From: an uncultured Alphaproteobacteria bacterium
GTDB taxonomy: Bacteria; Pseudomonadota; Alphaproteobacteria; Reyranellales; Reyranellaceae
DNA length: 5,779 bases
Assembly: GCA_903929895.1 (NCBI GenBank)
Contig: CAIYWM010000705.1
Location: forward strand, 1-5,779
Reading direction: 5' to 3'
Under the pieces are notes generated by a model. That model did not search any database. It had not been told where the DNA came from and saw only the letters and a program-made list of their open reading frames with translations. Within the stretch, counting starts at the first letter, position 1, and the number at the start of each line of letters is the position of its first letter. The position numbers and the translations under genes are program-made. Shown piece after piece: positions 1-5,458 of this stretch.

Positions 1-431
1 GTGGCGAAGGTGGCTTGCGGCCTGTTCTGCAGGGCGGCGAGCATCTGGCCGGTCTGGTTTGCATCGTCGTCGATGGCCTGCTTGCCGCAGATGACGAGTT
101 GCGGTTGTTCCTTGTCGCACAGAGCCTTCAGCAGCTTGGCGACGGCCAGCGGCTGGAGCTCGGCGTCGCTCTGCACCAGGATGCCGCGGTCGGCCCCCAT
201 GGCGAGCGCCGTGCGGATCGTCTCCTGGCACTGGGCCGGGCCGGCGGAGAAGGCGATGACTTCGGTCGCGGCGCCCTTCTCTTTCATGCGGATCGCCTCT
301 TCCACGGCGATCTCATCGAAGGGATTCATGGACATCTTGACGTTAGCCGTCTCGACACCCGTGTTGTCGGCCTTAACGCGGATCTTGACGTTGTAGTCGA
401 TGACCCGCTTGACCGCGACCAGCACTTTCAT
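1..431 (-). CDS. etfB: Electron transfer flavoprotein subunit beta (N-terminal part, cut by window edge)
   Basis: EtfB pairs with EtfA to form the soluble FAD- and AMP-containing electron transfer flavoprotein. ETF takes electrons from acyl-CoA and related dehydrogenases and passes them to ETF:ubiquinone oxidoreductase. The ATG is at 431-429 and 143 codons are visible of a family length near 250; the rest lies left of the window. The N-terminus [20 protein letters not shown] is typical. Also typical are the [18 protein letters not shown] stretch (residues 36-53), the alternating beta/alpha pattern with [11 protein letters not shown] at 113-123, and NQTGQMLA at 125-132. The AMP-site and the PROSITE-type signature lie beyond the edge. 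It has its own candidate promoter (490-518) and a leader with a hairpin, but only a weak ribosome binding site. etfA is expected next, outside the window. Family identification is secure. Confidence 0.96.
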   Translation of the reverse strand, partial: MKVLVAVKRVIDYNVKIRVKADNTGVETANVKMSMNPFDEIAVEEAIRMKEKGAATEVIAFSAGPAQCQETIRTALAMGADRGILVQSDAELQPLAVAKLLKALCDKEQPQLVICGKQAIDDDANQTGQMLAALQNRPQATFA

Positions 432-457
432 CGCGTTGCGCCTATCGGTGAGTTGCG

Positions 458-477
458 GCCGGACTGACCCGTCCGGC
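458..477 (-). promoter_or_regulatory. Short hairpin in the presumed etfB 5' leader
   Basis: The inverted repeat GCCGGAC / GTCCGGC has perfect 7-bp arms around a 6-nt loop. It sits 26 bp upstream of the etfB start and downstream of the candidate promoter, so it would form in the etfB leader RNA. No T-run follows it in the minus direction, so it does not look like an intrinsic terminator. It could affect translation or RNA stability, could be a protein-binding palindrome, or could be a chance GC-rich repeat. Confidence 0.35.
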
Positions 478-489
478 GAAGGGGTTTTC

Positions 490-518
490 GTGTAGGGGTG
501 TTGAGCCGATCATGTCAA
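490..518 (-). promoter_or_regulatory. Candidate sigma70-type promoter for etfB
   Basis: Read on the minus strand, a perfect TTGACA -35 box (518-513) is followed by a 17-bp spacer and CTACAC (495-490) as the -10 box. This predicts a transcription start near 483 and a leader of about 50 nt before the etfB ATG at 431. It lies in the only sizeable gap on the minus strand between the upstream six-gene run and etfB, which fits an independent start for etfB. The -10 box is imperfect, as is common in GC-rich alphaproteobacteria. Inferred from sequence only. Confidence 0.55.
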
Positions 519-585
519 GGCTATGGCGCACTGCACAAGACCGCAGGGTGGAAGCTTTTTTCCCAGTTTTTCAACAGCTTGCCGG

Positions 586-1182
586 TTAGCGCGCGCCGCC
601 CGGCACCCACAGCACATCTGCCGTGCCATTGTCGTTGAGCCGCCGGCCCAACACGAACAGGTGATCCGACAGGCGATTGATGTACTTGATCGCCTCCGGG
701 TTGATCTCCTGCTCGGCCGCCAGATGCGTCATGCAGCGCTCGGCCCGCCGGGTCACCGTCCGGGCGAGATGCAGCCACGAGGCGGTTTCGCTGCCGCCCG
801 GCAGGATGAAAGACTTGAGCGGCTGCAACTCGGCGTTCATCGCATCGATTTCGTGTTCGAGGCGTTCAACCTGCGAGGCCACGATGCGCAACGCCTGCTC
901 GTCGCGCTTCGCGTTGCCTTCGGGCGTGCAGAGATCGGCACCGAGGTCGAACAGATCGTTCTGGATCCGGGCCAGCATCGCATCGGCTTCGGCAAGCCGG
1001 GGATCGCCGCCGCCGGCGCGCGTGATGGCGCTGCGCGCCAGGCCGATCACCGAATTGGCCTCATCAGTCGTGCCGTAGGCTTCGACGCGGATGTCGTGCT
1101 TGGCGACGCGCTCACCACGACCGAGCGACGTCATGCCGGTGTCGCCGCCGCGCGTGTAGATGCGGTTGAGGGTGACGGCCAT
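586..1182 (-). CDS. PduO-type cob(I)alamin / cob(I)yrinic acid a,c-diamide adenosyltransferase
   Basis: This ATP-dependent cytoplasmic enzyme transfers the adenosyl group to Co(I) corrinoid, making adenosylcobalamin for enzymes such as methylmalonyl-CoA mutase. At 198 aa it is the normal length for the PduO/MMAB family. The ATP-binding N-terminus is YTRGGDTGMTSL (residues 9-20), followed by RVEAYGTTDEANSVIGLAR (32-50). FILPGGS is at 125-131. Helix 141-149, RTVTRRAER, matches the human MMAB segment carrying the disease-associated Arg186, Arg190, Arg191 and Glu193. NRLSDHLFVLGR is at 169-180. It is not the unrelated CobA/CobO P-loop type. The ATG start (1182) has an AGGAG ribosome binding site 7 nt upstream, inside the end of the preceding gene, and only 3 bp separate the two genes. 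This suggests co-transcription with the HIG1-like gene. No intrinsic terminator was found downstream, so read-through into etfB is possible. Confidence 0.96.
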   Translation of the reverse strand: MAVTLNRIYTRGGDTGMTSLGRGERVAKHDIRVEAYGTTDEANSVIGLARSAITRAGGGDPRLAEADAMLARIQNDLFDLGADLCTPEGNAKRDEQALRIVASQVERLEHEIDAMNAELQPLKSFILPGGSETASWLHLARTVTRRAERCMTHLAAEQEINPEAIKYINRLSDHLFVLGRRLNDNGTADVLWVPGGAR

Positions 1183-1185
1183 GGG

Positions 1186-1398
1186 CTAGCTCCTGCTCGC
1201 GAAGTACCAGAGAAGAATCAGAACGACCGTGAGGAGCTGCAGGCGCACACGCCACCACATCATGCGGTTGCTGCGGCGGCTGCCCTCGATGTTGCCGTCC
1301 TGGTTGCGACTCATGTTGATCAGGCCGGCGAACAGCGTGCCGAGCGTCGCGAACGCGGATACCAGCACGAGGACAAAAAGGACATTGGCGAGGGTCAT
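1186..1398 (-). CDS. HIG1-domain twin-transmembrane small protein
   Basis: This is a 70-residue inner-membrane protein with two hydrophobic helices, about residues 4-27 and 52-67. They are joined by a polar loop rich in Asn, Arg and Gly (29-45). The segment just before helix 2, NRMMWWRVRLQ (44-54), fits the conserved basic, Asn/Met and Gln pattern of the hypoxia-induced-gene-1 (HIG1) family. Mitochondrial members (Rcf1, HIGD1/2) associate with respiratory complexes III and IV. Bacterial relatives are annotated as twin transmembrane helix small proteins, and a cytochrome oxidase assembly or stability role is only inferred for them. The ATG at 1398 is 6 bp after the amine oxidase stop, with only a weak purine-rich sequence upstream, so translation is probably coupled. 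The adenosyltransferase follows after 3 bp. The hairpin topology and family are well supported; the exact function is not. Confidence 0.88.
   Translation of the reverse strand: MTLANVLFVLVLVSAFATLGTLFAGLINMSRNQDGNIEGSRRSNRMMWWRVRLQLLTVVLILLWYFASRS
1190..1194 (-). promoter_or_regulatory. Ribosome binding site of the adenosyltransferase gene
   Basis: AGGAG on the minus strand lies 7 nt before the ATG at 1182 and within the last codons of the upstream HIG1-like gene. It fixes the adenosyltransferase start and indicates tight translational linkage of the two genes. Confidence 0.75.
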
Positions 1399-1404
1399 GG
1401 GCTT

Positions 1405-2844
1405 TTATCCCGCATTGTGCCGGCCCGCGCCAGTACGCGCGCCCGCCCAGGGCCGCGCGGCGCGCGAGGCTGCCGTCCCGGTGGCGAGGCGGAAGATCGT
1501 CTCGGCCGTCTGCTCGGCCGACCACAGGGCCGCATGGACCGTGCCGTACTCCACCGGCTCGGTCGCCTCGCCGGCAAAGAACACGCGATTTCCCAGCGGT
1601 CGGGCATGTGTGGTGCAATCGTCGGGATCGCTGCCGACTCCCGGATACGAATAGCCGCCGCGCGACCAGGGATCGCTCAGCCAGCGCGGGAAGACCATCG
1701 CCTCGGGCTCGGGAATGTCGTCGCCGAACATCGCGCGCAGCGACTTCATGGCGACGTCGATCACCTCCCGGTCGCTCGCCTCGCGGTCGAGATGGATCGC
1801 GGTGTGCCCGTTGCAGAAGCTGAGCAGGATCGGCAGGCCGGTCTCCTGCTCGTGACTGACCCAGGTGTTGAAGCTGCCACGTCGCATCGGCGAATCGGGA
1901 AGCCGTCCGAACCATTTGGGCGACTCCGGCCAGAATCGGTGGGGGAAGCGCAGGTAGATCTTGCCGAGGATGCCCGCCCCGTAGCCGATCCGGCCGATCG
2001 CCGTCCGCTGACGTTCGGGGGGAGCGGGATCGAGCGCCGGCAGGCCGGCGCGCAGCAGGCCGACCGGCACGGCGACCACCGCGCGATCCGCCTCGATGCG
2101 CTCGCCGCCCTGCAGGATCGCCGTGACTCCCTCGCCCGTCCACACGACCCGCTCGACCGCCGCGTCCTGGCGGATGTCGAGCCCGTGCGCCACGTCGTCG
2201 ACCAGCGACCGGTAGCCGCCCCGGGGCTGGGCATTGCGTTCGAGGCCTTCGGTGGGAAACCACTCCTCCGCCGCCACCGCCTCCCAGGGCGCGCTCTGCA
2301 CGCCCTCGCTCATCTCGACGAAGGTCGCCACCACCAGCCGGTCGATTTCCGGCAACCACGACGCCGTCAGAAGCGGCTCGACCGCCTCGCGCACCGAGAT
2401 CGATCGCGGCCCGCGGACGCGGGTCAGCGCCTTGCTCTTCCAGCCCGCCCATTCGATCGCTGCCTTGAAGGCGACCCGCCCCATCACCGCACGCCGGCGC
2501 TGGCCCTCGCGGGTCGGCGAGGTCGCCCTCTTGTCGATCAACAGGCGCTCGCCCTGCGACTCGACCAGGTCGATGCCGAGCTTCTCGCACCAGAGGGTAA
2601 GCGGATTGCCGTCGACCCCGTGAACCCAGGAGCCGCCGAGATCGACGGGCGCGCCGACGCGATCGTCCGTCCAGGTCCGGCCGCCGATGCGACCGCGCGC
2701 CTCGAGCACGCTGACGGCAAAACCCGAATCCTTCAGCAGCCTCGCCGCGACCAGGCCCGCCATGCCGGCGCCGACCACGACGATGCGCTCGCCGTTGCCC
2801 GTTCCCATCGACCAGGAGCCGGTGCGGCTCACCGTCCGGCCCAT
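1405..2844 (-). CDS. FAD-dependent flavin monoamine/polyamine oxidase family protein
   Basis: This flavoprotein of the MAO/polyamine oxidase/LSD1 superfamily is expected to oxidise an amine substrate to imine with H2O2 release. From the ATG at 2844 it is 479 aa, the usual length. The Rossmann dinucleotide site IVVVGAGMAGL is at residues 21-31, with Glu48 for the FAD ribose and ARGRIGGRTW at 49-58. GGSWVHG (70-76) resembles plant and animal polyamine oxidases. VPVGLL is at 259-264. Lys295 in GKIYLRFP aligns with the conserved flavin-proximal lysine of maize polyamine oxidase and LSD1. DPWSRGGYSYPG is at 391-402. The C-terminal FAD motif VFFAGEATEPVEYGTVHAALWSA is present (421-443), with Tyr433 near the predicted aromatic cage. 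About 28 low-complexity Ala/Gly/Arg residues follow. The start is uncertain: ATG 2844 overlaps the upstream HAD gene by 16 bp, GTG 2832 would give a 4-bp GTGA overlap, and ATG 2808 is also possible. None has a good ribosome binding site. Substrate unknown. Confidence 0.92.
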   Translation of the reverse strand: MGRTVSRTGSWSMGTGNGERIVVVGAGMAGLVAARLLKDSGFAVSVLEARGRIGGRTWTDDRVGAPVDLGGSWVHGVDGNPLTLWCEKLGIDLVESQGERLLIDKRATSPTREGQRRRAVMGRVAFKAAIEWAGWKSKALTRVRGPRSISVREAVEPLLTASWLPEIDRLVVATFVEMSEGVQSAPWEAVAAEEWFPTEGLERNAQPRGGYRSLVDDVAHGLDIRQDAAVERVVWTGEGVTAILQGGERIEADRAVVAVPVGLLRAGLPALDPAPPERQRTAIGRIGYGAGILGKIYLRFPHRFWPESPKWFGRLPDSPMRRGSFNTWVSHEQETGLPILLSFCNGHTAIHLDREASDREVIDVAMKSLRAMFGDDIPEPEAMVFPRWLSDPWSRGGYSYPGVGSDPDDCTTHARPLGNRVFFAGEATEPVEYGTVHAALWSAEQTAETIFRLATGTAASRAARPWAGARTGAGRHNAG

Positions 2845-3482
2845 GCCAGCATCGGCAGCGACGACATCGACTCGAAGGTCCGGCCGCCCGCCGCCTGCAA
2901 CGCCGCGGCGTCGCTGTGCGTCGCCCCGACATAGGCCAGCGCGCGCATGCCCGCGGAACGGGCCGCCTGGATGCCGGGCAACGAATCCTCGACCACGGCG
3001 CAGTCGAAGGGCTGCTCGTTCATCTGAATGGCGGCGTGAAGGAAGAGATCCGGAAACGGCTTGCCGCGCGGCACCTGGGAGGCGCTGAAGATGCGGCCCT
3101 CGAAGCGCGACCAGAGGCCAGTGATGCCGAGCGTGACCCGCATCTTGTCGAAACCACCCGAGCTTGCGACGCAGGTGGTGATGCGCGCCGCCTCGATCGC
3201 ATCGATGGCTTCGACGACGCCGGGGACGGCCTTGAGCGGCGCGTCACGGAAGGCCTGCATTGTGTCGGCCTGCAGGCAGTCGACAAAATCGGCCGGCAGG
3301 GCGCGGCCGAGTTCGCCCTCCACGATCTCCACGCAGGATTTCATCGAGCGGCCCATCAGGCGCCGCATCGTCTCCTCGACGTTCCAGTCGAGACCCTCGC
3401 GCCGGAGCGCGCGGGCAAAGCAGGTGTTGGCGAGGGGCTCGCTGTCGACCAGCACCCCGTCGCAATCGAATATGACCAGCAC
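2829..3482 (-). CDS. HAD-superfamily hydrolase (beta-phosphoglucomutase / phosphoglycolate phosphatase-like)
   Basis: This cytoplasmic haloacid dehalogenase-fold enzyme is probably a phosphatase or phosphomutase on a small phosphorylated metabolite. From GTG at 3482 it is 217 aa, normal for subfamily IA. Motif I is VIFDCDGVLVDSE with nucleophile Asp6 and acid/base Asp8. A helical cap spans about residues 15-85. Motif II is CVASSGG (104-110, Ser108). Motif III is RGKPFPDLFLHAA with Lys141. Motif IV is VVEDSLPGIQAA with Glu165 and Asp166. All four catalytic motifs are intact. The open frame extends upstream into the dioxygenase gene without resembling a protein, and the family always begins just before motif I, so GTG 3482 is the only credible start. 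It lies 13 bp after the dioxygenase stop and has only a GGGG close upstream, suggesting coupled translation. Its stop overlaps the amine oxidase start region. Substrate cannot be told; it could be a metabolite-repair enzyme. Confidence 0.92.
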   Translation of the reverse strand: MLVIFDCDGVLVDSEPLANTCFARALRREGLDWNVEETMRRLMGRSMKSCVEIVEGELGRALPADFVDCLQADTMQAFRDAPLKAVPGVVEAIDAIEAARITTCVASSGGFDKMRVTLGITGLWSRFEGRIFSASQVPRGKPFPDLFLHAAIQMNEQPFDCAVVEDSLPGIQAARSAGMRALAYVGATHSDAAALQAAGGRTFESMSSLPMLAWAGR

Positions 3483-3495
3483 GCCCCGAGGAGTA

Positions 3496-4380
3496 TCAGT
3501 AAGGCTTGTCGCCTGCCACCGTGACCCGGTTGCCGCTGCGGGTATGCGGCCAGTAGTCCCACATCGCGCGGTGCTGGACGCAGCGATTGTCCCAGAAGGC
3601 GATGGAATTCTCCTGCCAGCGGAAGCGGCACTGGAAGAGCGGGTTCTCCATGTGCTCGTAGAGGTACCGCAGGATCGCGTCGCTCTCGTCACGCGGCAGG
3701 CCGACCAGCGAGCGGGTGAAGCCGCGATTGACGTAGAGGCCCTTCTTGCCGGTCACCGGATGCGTCCGCACCACCGGGTGGATGGCGCGCGGATACTCCG
3801 GCTTGTCGGCCACGTTGAAGTTCTTGTAGAGGCCGCGATAGACCGATTCGCCGTCATGGACGGCGGTCAGCCCGTCGAGATAGGTCTTCATCCGATCCGA
3901 CAGCGCCTCGTAGGCGGCGTACATGCTGGCGAACAGCGTGTCGCCGCCCTTGGGCGGGCACTTCTTGATGTAGAGGATGCTGCCCATCGGCGGCTCGAGA
4001 TCGCAGCTCACGTCGGTGTGCCAGCCTTCGCCGTTGGCGCGCGGCGAGTCCTTGTCGGCATGGATGATCATCAGCTCGGGCTTGCCGGGTTCGCTCGGTG
4101 CCGCGGGATGGGTGTGCAGGTCGCCGAACAACCGGCCGAAGGCCAGGTGCTGGTCCTGGCTGATATGCTGGTCGCGGAAGAAGATGACCAGATTCTCCGC
4201 CAGCGCTCGATGGATCTCGTCCTGCTGCCGGTTGGACAGAGGCTGGCTGAGGTCGATCCCGCTGATCTCCGCGCCGAGGATCGGCGTCAGCTTGTCGAGG
4301 GTGATCGTCTCGTACGGCGCGCTCTCGTCGGCGTTGTGCCGGTAGCGCGGCCCGGCATTGGCGTTCAGGGATCCTGCCAT
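3496..4380 (-). CDS. TauD/TfdA-family Fe(II)/2-oxoglutarate-dependent dioxygenase
   Basis: Members use O2 and 2-oxoglutarate to hydroxylate a substrate such as taurine, other sulfonates, alkyl sulfates or aryloxyalkanoates, yielding succinate, CO2 and often sulfite or another leaving group. The length, 294 aa, matches E. coli TauD (about 283). The iron triad is complete: His121 and Asp123 in GWHTDVS, and His270 in WDNRCVQHRAMWDY. Arg281 and Arg285 stand 11 and 15 residues after the last His, exactly as TauD Arg266 and Arg270 follow His255, and GGDT (145-148) supplies the conserved Thr. The early segment LTPILGAEISGIDLSQPL (31-48) is also family-typical. The ATG at 4380 has a strong AGGAGAG site that begins within the stop codon of the Bug gene, 9 bp away. 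Association with a binding protein and an IclR regulator suggests catabolism of an imported compound. Taurine is possible but not proven; no tauABC transporter is visible. Confidence 0.94.
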   Translation of the reverse strand: MAGSLNANAGPRYRHNADESAPYETITLDKLTPILGAEISGIDLSQPLSNRQQDEIHRALAENLVIFFRDQHISQDQHLAFGRLFGDLHTHPAAPSEPGKPELMIIHADKDSPRANGEGWHTDVSCDLEPPMGSILYIKKCPPKGGDTLFASMYAAYEALSDRMKTYLDGLTAVHDGESVYRGLYKNFNVADKPEYPRAIHPVVRTHPVTGKKGLYVNRGFTRSLVGLPRDESDAILRYLYEHMENPLFQCRFRWQENSIAFWDNRCVQHRAMWDYWPHTRSGNRVTVAGDKPY

Positions 4381-4384
4381 GGGT

Positions 4385-4391
4385 CTCTCCT
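4385..4391 (-). promoter_or_regulatory. Strong ribosome binding site of the dioxygenase gene, overlapping the Bug stop codon
   Basis: AGGAGAG (minus strand) ends 4 nt before the ATG at 4380 and shares bases with the TAG stop (4392-4390) of the upstream gene. The stop and the ribosome binding site together read TAGGAGAG. This supports the start choice and a coupled pair. Confidence 0.8.
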
Positions 4392-5358
4392 ACTCAACCT
4401 TGATGTTGGCTCGACGGATGATTTGCCCCCAGCGCTCTTTCTCGGCGCTGGCGAAGGTCGCGAACTCGGCCGGACGCATGAGCTTCGGCGTGCCGCCCAG
4501 CGCCGCGAGGCGCTCGACGACTTCCGGCATCGCCGACACGGTGTAGAGGTCCGCGTTGATCCGGTTGACGATCTCCGCGGGCGTTCCCTTCGGGGCATAG
4601 AAGCCGGTCCAGGTCGTCAGCAGGACCTCGGGAAGACCGGCTTCCGCCGCCGTCGGCATCGCGGGGACGGCGGCATAGCGCTCACTGTCGGTGACGAACA
4701 ATCCCTTCAGCGCGCCGCGGTCCATCGCGATCTTGGCGTTGACCGTGTCGATCATCATGAAGGTGAGCAGACCGCTCTGGACGTCGGGGATGGCCTGCGG
4801 GTTGCTCTTGTAGCCGACATAGACCGCGTCGACGCCCGCCGCCATCTTGTAGAGCTCGGAGGCGACGCGCGCGGGTAAGGCGCCGGCGCCGTAATTGTGC
4901 TTGCCGGGCTCCGCCTTCAGCTTGGCCGTCAGTTCGGCCGCGGTGTTGATCGGACTGTTCCTGTCGACCAGCAGCACGAAAGGCGAGGTGCCCATGCGCG
5001 AGATCGGCGCGAAGTCGGCGATCGGATCGTACGGCAGCTTGTCGTAGATCGCGGGATTGACGACCTGCGTCATCGCCGAGGTGGCAAACAGTGTCAGCCC
5101 GTCCGGCCGGGCGCGCGCGACGGATTCGGCCGCCGGAATGCCGTTGCCGCCGCCCTTGTTGTCGATCACGACGGGCTGGCCCCACAACGCCGAGAGACGC
5201 TCGGCATAGACGCGGGCGCTGATGTCGGTCGCCGCGCCGGCCGGAAACGGCACGACCATGGTGACGCGACCGGCGGGAAATTTCTGCGCCCGCACGATGG
5301 CCGGCGCCGCGAAGATTGCGGCACCCAGCCCCATCCCGAACCGTCGTCTTCCTGGCAT
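4390..5358 (-). CDS. Bug/TctC-family tripartite tricarboxylate transporter substrate-binding protein
   Basis: This is a periplasmic extracytoplasmic receptor of the Bug family, which captures small carboxylates or related ligands, sometimes for a TctAB permease and often as an orphan. The mature part shows VTMVVPFPAGAATDISAR (residues 32-49), WGQPVVIDNKGGGNGIPAAESVARARPDG (59-87), NPAIYDKLPYDPIADFAPIS (101-120), and the C-terminal APKGTPAEIVNRIN and LGGTP segments. The 322-aa length is standard. The signal peptide MPGRRRFGMGLGAAIFAAPAIVRA has a twin-arginine-like RRRF (4-7), a short hydrophobic core and a likely cleavage after Ala24. Tat export is possible, Sec not excluded. The usual glycine/serine plus histidine ligand loop after 'NYG' (155-157) is replaced by AGALPARVASEL, and the common PYKG reads GYKS (182-185), so the ligand may be unusual. 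ATG 5358 has GAGGAA just upstream. First gene of the minus-strand run, divergent from the IclR gene. No permease gene in the window. Confidence 0.95.
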   Translation of the reverse strand: MPGRRRFGMGLGAAIFAAPAIVRAQKFPAGRVTMVVPFPAGAATDISARVYAERLSALWGQPVVIDNKGGGNGIPAAESVARARPDGLTLFATSAMTQVVNPAIYDKLPYDPIADFAPISRMGTSPFVLLVDRNSPINTAAELTAKLKAEPGKHNYGAGALPARVASELYKMAAGVDAVYVGYKSNPQAIPDVQSGLLTFMMIDTVNAKIAMDRGALKGLFVTDSERYAAVPAMPTAAEAGLPEVLLTTWTGFYAPKGTPAEIVNRINADLYTVSAMPEVVERLAALGGTPKLMRPAEFATFASAEKERWGQIIRRANIKVE

Positions 5359-5360
5359 GC

Positions 5361-5366
5361 TTCCTC
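5361..5366 (-). promoter_or_regulatory. Ribosome binding site of the Bug gene
   Basis: GAGGAA on the minus strand lies 2 nt before the ATG at 5358, slightly close but the best purine-rich match nearby. It supports this start, which also gives a complete signal peptide. The competing ATG 11 nt upstream is out of frame. Confidence 0.5.
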
Positions 5367-5431
5367 ATTGTTTCTTGTTGCCGGCACGCTAGCCCCTTTT
5401 GACGCTGCCTGCCGTGCCTAAGTCGACAGAG

Positions 5432-5444
5432 TCCGTATTACGGA
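5432..5444. promoter_or_regulatory. Palindromic operator candidate in the IclR/Bug divergent intergenic region
   Basis: TCCGTA-T-TACGGA is a perfect 6+1+6 inverted repeat. Two positions further out an A/T pair also matches (5430/5446), giving a 17-bp element with one mismatched pair. It lies between the divergent IclR regulator and the Bug-led gene run, 14 bp before the IclR ATG at 5459. IclR-family proteins bind short dyads of this size as dimers or tetramers, often next to their own gene. The match to a regulator site is inferred from position and symmetry. Confidence 0.55.
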
Positions 5445-5458
5445 ATAACGTCGTAGCC

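Noticed and set aside
540..585. Possible terminator after the adenosyltransferase (A/T-rich runs near 555-573)
   Set aside because: On the minus strand these runs are A-rich, not T-rich, and no stable GC stem precedes a T-tract. The T-runs face the plus strand, where no gene ends.
1112..2932. An alternative minus-strand frame of about 600 codons over the amine oxidase
   Set aside because: Its translation is Arg/Gly-rich and domain-free. It overlaps the true frame, which carries the FAD and lysine motifs.
523..2934. An open frame of about 800 codons on the plus strand
   Set aside because: It lies antisense to the adenosyltransferase, HIG1-like and amine oxidase genes, all of which have clear family motifs. 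Its product is Arg/Ala/His/Asp-rich with no recognisable domain. Long antisense frames are expected at this GC content.
3483..3692. N-terminal extension of the HAD frame up to ATG 3692
   Set aside because: The extra 70 residues lie in the dioxygenase coding region, are Ser/Arg/Thr-rich and precede motif I, where HAD subfamily IA proteins normally begin.
3061..4878. An open frame of about 600 codons on the plus strand
   Set aside because: It is antisense to the HAD, dioxygenase and Bug genes, with biased composition and no motifs; a GC-driven shadow.
5379..5386. TGCCGGCA 8-bp palindrome and a 6-bp GGCACG/CGTGCC inverted repeat (5383-5388 with 5413-5418)
   Set aside because: Short GC-rich repeats like these are frequent by chance here, and they lack the extended symmetry seen at 5432-5444.
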